In this document: positions 59,300-64,000 of the stretch, piece by piece
How the letters are laid out: every line of letters begins with the position of its first letter
How positions within the stretch are numbered: position 1 is the first letter of the stretch
Position numbers and translations under genes: made by a program
Origin: Anaerotignum faecicola
Lineage (GTDB): Bacteria > Bacillota > Clostridia > Lachnospirales > Anaerotignaceae
Length of the DNA: 64,000 nt
Assembly (NCBI RefSeq): GCF_003865035.1
Contig: NZ_BHVZ01000010.1
Coordinates: 62,001-126,000, forward strand
Direction of reading: 5' to 3'
Notes under the pieces: generated by a model
Database searches by the model: none
Told to the model about the DNA's origin: nothing
The model's input: only the letters and a program-made list of their open reading frames with translations

Positions 59300-61377
59300 G
59301 TTATACGCAAAACAGAGAATTAAGCTGGCTGCAATTTGATTTGCGAGTGCTGGAGGAGGCGGAGAACGAGGAGGTTCCTTTACTGGAAAGACTGCGGTTT
59401 GCCTCGATTTTTACAACAAATCTGGATGAATTTTTAATGGTTCGTGTCGGCACCCTGATTGACCTTTCCATTGTGGAGCCGGATGAGCGGGATAACAAAA
59501 GCGGCTTAACACCTGCCGAGCAGCTTGCAAGGATTTATGAGGCGGTTCCGCCGATGCTGCGCCGCAGAGAAAAGGCTTATGCGCATATTATGAAGCAGCT
59601 GAATAAACAGGGGATAACAGAGGTGGATATTTCTGAATTAAAGGGAAAGGAAGAAGCCTTTGTGCAGGAGTATTTTGATAAAAATATTCGTCCCTTGCTG
59701 TGTCCGCAAATTATCGACCGCTCCCATCCGTTTCCTCATTTGAAAAATAAGGCATTATATGCGGCGGCACTGCTGCGCGCGGGAGAAAAGAAGATTTTGG
59801 GAATCGTAGGTGTACCGGATGCACTGCCTGCTCTGGTCTATTTGCCGACAGAAAAGGGGGTTCGCTTTTTAAGAACAGAAAGGATTGTGCTGGAAAATTT
59901 AAATCGAATTTTTAAAATTTATACCGCAGAGGAGCAGGCGATTATTTGCGTAACCAGAAATGCGGATATCAGTCTGGAGCATGACGAAATGGGAGAGGAG
60001 GCACCCGACTACAGAGAGCAAATGTCTAAGCTGCTACGTGCAAGAGACCGCTTGGCACCCGTTTGGCTTGAGGTGGAAGGGAATACCCATAAATTAGGGA
60101 AGCTGCTGGCTGAAAAATTGGGCTTGAAAAAATATCAGGTGTATTATGCAAAATGCCCCGCAGTGCTTTCTTGGGCATATCAGCTTGCGGAGGATAGAAA
60201 GGATTTGCTTTATCCTGCCTTCCATTCGCAAAAGCCTACCTATTTAACGGAGGATATGCCGATGAAGCAGCAGATTCGCCAAAGAGATATTTTGCTGTTC
60301 TATCCCTATCATTCCATGCAGCCGTTTTTGAATTTGCTGAAGGAGGCGGCCTGGGATAAATCGGTTGTTTCCATCAATATTACATTATACAGATTGGCAC
60401 GAAATTCTCAGGTTGTAAAGTATCTGGTTGAGGCTGCGGAGAATGGGAAGAATGTTACGGTTTTGGTAGAGCTGAGAGCCAGATTCGATGAAAAGAATAA
60501 TATCGAGTGGGCAAAGGTGCTGGAGGAGGCAGGCTGCCGCATCGTTTATGGGCAGGAGGGCTTTAAATGTCATTCCAAGATATGCTTGATTACATATCAG
60601 GAGCGGAACACGATTTCCTACATCACGCAAATCGGCACAGGGAATTACAATGAAAAAACAGCAGGACTTTATACGGATTTTTGCTTGATGAGTGCGAATG
60701 AGGAGCTAGGACAAAATGCGGCTGCATTTTTTTCCAATATGTTGATTGGGAATTTGGAGGAAAGCTATTCCCGCCTGCTGATTGCGCCCTATGATATGAA
60801 AAAGGGACTGCTTCGCTTGATTGACAATGAGATTGCAAAGGGGAAGAATGGCAGAATCATCATTAAAACAAATTCCATCACAGAGCGGGATTTGATTGAT
60901 AAGCTATCCGAGGCCTCCTGTGCAGGCGTGCAGATTGATTTAATCGTGCGTGGGATTTGCTGTATTTTACCAGGGATTCCCGAAAAAACCGAGAATATTC
61001 GCGTGACGAGCATTGTCGGGCGCTTTTTGGAGCATTCCCGTATTTATTGCTTTGGCAAGGGAGAGGCACGGCAGATTTATATTTCCTCGGCAGATATCAT
61101 GACAAGAAACCAGCAGCGCAGGGTGGAAATTGCTGCCCCGATTCTTTCCAAGGAGCACAAGGATTGGTTTTCCTTCTATCTGGATTTGATTTTGATGGAT
61201 AATGTGAAGGCAAGAGAATTGACCTCCTTGGGTACTTATGTGAAGAAGGGGAAAAACGGGAGAGATAAGATTGGTGTGCAGCAGTATTATATTGACCATC
61301 CCATCCAGTTTGCAAAATCTGAGATACAGAAAAACGGTTTCCTGTGGAGACTGGAAAGATTGCTTGCAAGGGTGTAA
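59269..61377 (+). CDS. ppk: Polyphosphate kinase 1
   Basis: Makes polyphosphate from ATP reversibly at the membrane. The four-domain PPK1 layout is visible: NRELSWLQFDLRVLEEAENE at the start, head domain PLLCPQIIDRSHPFPHLKNK, and the two phospholipase-D-like catalytic domains with the autophosphorylated His435 in FKCHSKICLI and the second histidine in FLEHSRIYCF. 702 residues, normal. The ATG at 59269 is 30 bases inside ppx, preceded by GAGAGGG. Confidence 0.95.
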   Translation: MERVYQNNDLSYTQNRELSWLQFDLRVLEEAENEEVPLLERLRFASIFTTNLDEFLMVRVGTLIDLSIVEPDERDNKSGLTPAEQLARIYEAVPPMLRRREKAYAHIMKQLNKQGITEVDISELKGKEEAFVQEYFDKNIRPLLCPQIIDRSHPFPHLKNKALYAAALLRAGEKKILGIVGVPDALPALVYLPTEKGVRFLRTERIVLENLNRIFKIYTAEEQAIICVTRNADISLEHDEMGEEAPDYREQMSKLLRARDRLAPVWLEVEGNTHKLGKLLAEKLGLKKYQVYYAKCPAVLSWAYQLAEDRKDLLYPAFHSQKPTYLTEDMPMKQQIRQRDILLFYPYHSMQPFLNLLKEAAWDKSVVSINITLYRLARNSQVVKYLVEAAENGKNVTVLVELRARFDEKNNIEWAKVLEEAGCRIVYGQEGFKCHSKICLITYQERNTISYITQIGTGNYNEKTAGLYTDFCLMSANEELGQNAAAFFSNMLIGNLEESYSRLLIAPYDMKKGLLRLIDNEIAKGKNGRIIIKTNSITERDLIDKLSEASCAGVQIDLIVRGICCILPGIPEKTENIRVTSIVGRFLEHSRIYCFGKGEARQIYISSADIMTRNQQRRVEIAAPILSKEHKDWFSFYLDLILMDNVKARELTSLGTYVKKGKNGRDKIGVQQYYIDHPIQFAKSEIQKNGFLWRLERLLARV

Positions 61378-61399
61378 GGAGAAGAAAGAGGGAAAGAAT

Positions 61400-62263
61400 A
61401 TGTCAAATAAACAGGTGAAGCTGCAGCACGTCGCTGATGCGTCAGTTCTTTATCATTACACAAAAAGCAAGGGAGTCAACGGGATTTTACATTCAAATTG
61501 TTTTTGGGCAACCAAAAGCGATTTTTTGAATGACCCCAAGGAGTTTTCTTATATTGAAACGATTATTCGTGAGGTCTGCTGTGAGTTAATCGAGGAAAAA
61601 TCCCTGTGCGATATGTTTTTAGAGGATGTTTTGGAGGAAAATATTCTCTGCGGCGGCGGCAGGAGCAAGGAATATTTCGTGCTGTCCTTTTCTAATTGCA
61701 GAGACAGCATTACCATGTGGTCTGAATTTGGGAATGAAACCGGCTATAACATCGGCTTTGACAGCAAGCGGCTGATTGCACGCATTGAAGAAAACAATAC
61801 CATTGAGTATCATGGCTTGGTGCTGTATGAAATGGAAGAACAGAAAAAGATTGTTCGCAGAATTTTAAACGAAGGGATTCCGAATGAAATGCAGCTTTCC
61901 TTTTCAGAGATTATCGAGGCAGGTGCAAAAAACAGAGATTGTGAGGAATATAAAAAGGCATGCAGAAAATTCCAGAAAATCACAGCGATTTATGCCATGT
62001 TTTTCAAAAACAGTGCCTTTCGGGAGGAGCAGGAATATCGGTTTATCTTCAAAAAGAAGGGGACGGGTCTTTATAGAGAGAAGGACGGCTTTCTTATTCC
62101 CTATGTGCAAATTCAACTGACGGATAAATTGCTTCCGATTAAAGAAATTGTAGTAGCGCCGAAAAACCATATTGATTTGGCAAAAAAGGGTATGGAATAT
62201 ATGATAGCAGAAAAAGGCTATGATGCGCAGGTATCCCTTTCCAATATCAATTTAAGATATTAA
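61400..62263 (+). CDS. DUF2971 family protein
   Basis: A 287-residue soluble protein with the DUF2971 pattern: VLYHYTKSKGVNGILHSNCF, FWATKSDFLNDPKEF, VLSFSNCRDSITMWSEFGNE, GYNIGFD and FREEQEYRFIFKKKG. Function is unknown. It starts 22 bases after ppk behind AGAGGGAAAG, so it is the third gene of the polyphosphate operon here. An in-frame codon at 61271 would overlap ppk by over 100 bases and is not used. Confidence 0.75.
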   Translation: MSNKQVKLQHVADASVLYHYTKSKGVNGILHSNCFWATKSDFLNDPKEFSYIETIIREVCCELIEEKSLCDMFLEDVLEENILCGGGRSKEYFVLSFSNCRDSITMWSEFGNETGYNIGFDSKRLIARIEENNTIEYHGLVLYEMEEQKKIVRRILNEGIPNEMQLSFSEIIEAGAKNRDCEEYKKACRKFQKITAIYAMFFKNSAFREEQEYRFIFKKKGTGLYREKDGFLIPYVQIQLTDKLLPIKEIVVAPKNHIDLAKKGMEYMIAEKGYDAQVSLSNINLRY

Positions 62264-62422
62264 GGGAAAAGGATAATTGTGATAGATGGCTTGTTTCCAC
62301 CTGTTCAGATGCGGAAAAATGAAAAAAAATTCCTCTATTTTACAGCTGCATAAGTGTTGAATGGAAAAAATATGTATAATTTATTCATTCTTTCGTTACA
62401 AAAAATTTACAAAAAACTTTTG

Positions 62423-62460
62423 TTAGCACTCTTTACAAGCGAGTGCTAACAGTATATAAT
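62423..62460 (+). promoter_or_regulatory. CIRCE operator and promoter of clpB
   Basis: Perfect CIRCE: TTAGCACTC (62423-62431), nine bases, GAGTGCTAA (62441-62449). The promoter TTTACA (62432-62437), 17 bases, TATAAT (62455-62460) has its -35 in the CIRCE loop, so HrcA binding blocks polymerase. The rest of 62264-62543 shows no gene. Confidence 0.95.
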
Positions 62461-62543
62461 AGGTCTTGTGATAAGGAGATACCCGAATGGAGCTATCCCC
62501 CATCACCTGAATTTGTAAAAAACATTTGAAAGGTGGAATGGTT

Positions 62544-64000
62544 ATGAACTTACAGAAATTTACACAAAAATCTTTGGAGGCCATTCAAAACGCCCAGTCG
62601 AATGCAGTTGAATATGGGAATCCGCAGTTGGATCAGCAGCATTTGCTGTTGGCTTTGCTCCAGCAGGAGGATGGCTTGATTCCGGGACTGCTGCAGAAGA
62701 TGAATATCAATGTCAACGGCTTGACGCAGGCAGTGGAGAATGAGGTAAAACGGCTGCCTCGTGTCAGCGGCGGCGAAACAAGAGTTGCGGTTGATCTGGA
62801 AAAAGCACTGACCGCGGCAGAAAAGCTGGCAGAAAATATGACGGACGAATATGTTTCCGTAGAGCATATCTTTATGGCAATGGTCAATGCACCCAATGCC
62901 GCTTTGAAGGAGCTGTTCCGTCAGTACAACGTGGACAGAGACGGCTTTATGAAAATTCTGGCAACCGTCCGTGGCAACACCAGAGTAACCAGTGATTCTC
63001 CCGAAGCAACCTATGATGCTTTAAAGAAATATGGCACAGACCTAGTGGAAAAGGCAAGAAGCAAAAAGCTTGATCCTGTGATTGGGCGTGACGATGAAAT
63101 CAGAAACGTCATCCGTATTCTGTCCAGAAAGACGAAAAACAACCCTGTTCTGATTGGTGAACCCGGTGTCGGCAAAACCGCCATTGCAGAAGGTCTGGCA
63201 CAGCGTATCGTCAAGGAGGATGTACCCAACAGCCTGAAGGATAAAACCATCTTCTCTCTGGATATGGGTTCTCTGATTGCAGGCGCAAAATTCCGTGGTG
63301 AATTTGAGGAGAGACTGAAAGCCGTTCTGAATGAGGTTAGAAAGAGCGAAGGTAAGATTATCCTCTTTATTGATGAGCTGCATACGATTGTCGGTGCAGG
63401 CAAAACGGACGGCGCAATGGATGCAGGCAACCTGTTGAAGCCTATGCTGGCAAGAGGTGAGCTGCATTGTATCGGTGCAACTACACTGAATGAATACAGA
63501 CAGTATGTGGAAAAAGACCCTGCTCTGGAACGTCGGTTCCAGCCGGTTATGGTCAATGAGCCTACGGTTGAGGATACCATCGCTATTCTGCGTGGTCTGA
63601 AGGAAAGATATGAGGTTTATCATGGCGTAAAAATTCAGGATCAGGCAATCATTGCGGCGGCAACCCTGTCCAACAGATACATTTCGGATAGATTCCTGCC
63701 CGATAAAGCGATTGACTTGGTGGATGAAGCGTGCGCGATGATTCGTACCGAAATGGACTCCATGCCTACCGAGCTGGATGTAATCCAGAGAAAAATCATT
63801 CAGCATGAAATCGAAGAAGCGGCACTGAAAAAAGAGGATGATAAGCTGTCTAAGGAGCATTTGCAGGAAATCCAGAAGGAACTGGCTGAAATGCGTGAAA
63901 ACTTCTCTGCTTTGCAGGCAAAATGGCAGAATGAAAAGGATGCCATCGGCGTTGTGCAGAAGCTGAGAGAGGAAATTGAAGATGTCAATGCCGAAATCGA
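62544..64000 (+). CDS. clpB: Disaggregase ClpB, N-terminal part
   Basis: AAA+ disaggregase that with DnaK rescues aggregated proteins. The Clp N-domain ([20 protein letters not shown]), first AAA module with Walker [15 protein letters not shown], Walker [17 protein letters not shown] and the sensor [20 protein letters not shown] are present, and the middle coiled-coil domain (from about residue 400, [20 protein letters not shown]) distinguishes ClpB from ClpA/ClpC. The window ends at about residue 485; the second AAA module is outside. The ribosome site is AAGGTGG. Confidence 0.95.
   Translation, partial: MNLQKFTQKSLEAIQNAQSNAVEYGNPQLDQQHLLLALLQQEDGLIPGLLQKMNINVNGLTQAVENEVKRLPRVSGGETRVAVDLEKALTAAEKLAENMTDEYVSVEHIFMAMVNAPNAALKELFRQYNVDRDGFMKILATVRGNTRVTSDSPEATYDALKKYGTDLVEKARSKKLDPVIGRDDEIRNVIRILSRKTKNNPVLIGEPGVGKTAIAEGLAQRIVKEDVPNSLKDKTIFSLDMGSLIAGAKFRGEFEERLKAVLNEVRKSEGKIILFIDELHTIVGAGKTDGAMDAGNLLKPMLARGELHCIGATTLNEYRQYVEKDPALERRFQPVMVNEPTVEDTIAILRGLKERYEVYHGVKIQDQAIIAAATLSNRYISDRFLPDKAIDLVDEACAMIRTEMDSMPTELDVIQRKIIQHEIEEAALKKEDDKLSKEHLQEIQKELAEMRENFSALQAKWQNEKDAIGVVQKLREEIEDVNAEI

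Noticed and set aside
1..64000. CRISPR arrays, tRNA, rRNA, insertion sequences
   Set aside because: I saw no regularly spaced repeats with unique spacers, no tRNA cloverleaf or rRNA sequence, and no DDE transposase frame with terminal inverted repeats. A covariance and HMM scan would be needed to exclude short ones.

Overview
The window reads as chromosome of an anaerobic, spore-forming Bacillota of the class Clostridia (Lachnospiraceae/Anaerotignum-like is my best guess from gene content; I cannot place it further). The evidence is spo0A and spoIIM, a Gram-positive division cluster (murA-divIB-ftsZ), a miaB-ylbF-mutS-mutL-miaA string, a NiaR-controlled nadABC operon, HrcA/CIRCE control of clpB, many radical-SAM/Fe-S enzymes, and A+G-rich coding strands with strong AGGAGG ribosome sites. 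No rRNA, tRNA or CRISPR array was seen.

Layout. 1-8.2 kb: end of murA, divIB, ftsZ, spo0A, a small membrane protein, an aspartate-type aminotransferase, a NUDIX hydrolase, spoIIM, xerD. 8.4-13.4 kb: a flavodoxin-fold oxidoreductase and sbcDC. 13.4-22.5 kb: an AT-rich integrated element flanked by an exact 88-bp direct repeat that is the 3' end of yebC. It carries a tyrosine integrase beside the right repeat, a serine resolvase, an SF2-type helicase-like ATPase, a radical SAM (SPASM/twitch-like) enzyme, an HNH endonuclease, AbrB-like and HTH regulators, an 86-aa orphan, a 55-aa orphan, a broken phage tape-measure fragment, and about 1 kb of structured non-coding DNA. I see no relaxase, conjugation gene or replication initiator in it. 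22.5-28.3 kb (minus strand): yebC, the NAD operon nadA-nadB-nadC-niaR, glycerate kinase. 28.7-43.1 kb: a prolyl-tRNA editing-type protein, miaB, ylbF (cysteine-rich tail), mutS, mutL, miaA, a CmpB-family membrane protein, a D,D-carboxypeptidase, an rRNA methyltransferase, tgt, yajC, a small membrane protein. 43.2-47.3 kb: a broken hybrid-kinase remnant and a large G+C-richer S-layer-homology protein. 47.4-51.5 kb: a zinc-uptake operon (zur, small Cys membrane protein, znuA, znuC, znuB, lipoprotein) behind a promoter overlapped by a perfect palindrome. 51.8-58.2 kb: two different MgtA-type P-type ATPases separated by a receiver-less winged-helix regulator; a tiny membrane protein lies just upstream of the second ATPase gene and another just downstream of it. 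58.4-62.3 kb: ppx, ppk, a DUF2971 protein. 62.4 kb to the end: CIRCE-controlled clpB, cut by the window edge.

How it fits together. Most of the window is ordinary core genome in short operons ending in clear intrinsic terminators; several promoters have exact 17-bp spacing. The exceptional part is the 8.9-kb element. It inserted at the convergent sbcC/yebC junction, rebuilt the yebC stop from its own att copy, and separated yebC from the terminator it probably once shared with sbcC. Its radical SAM enzyme, HNH nuclease and SF2 ATPase have no function I can name with confidence and are the best candidate for an undescribed system here.
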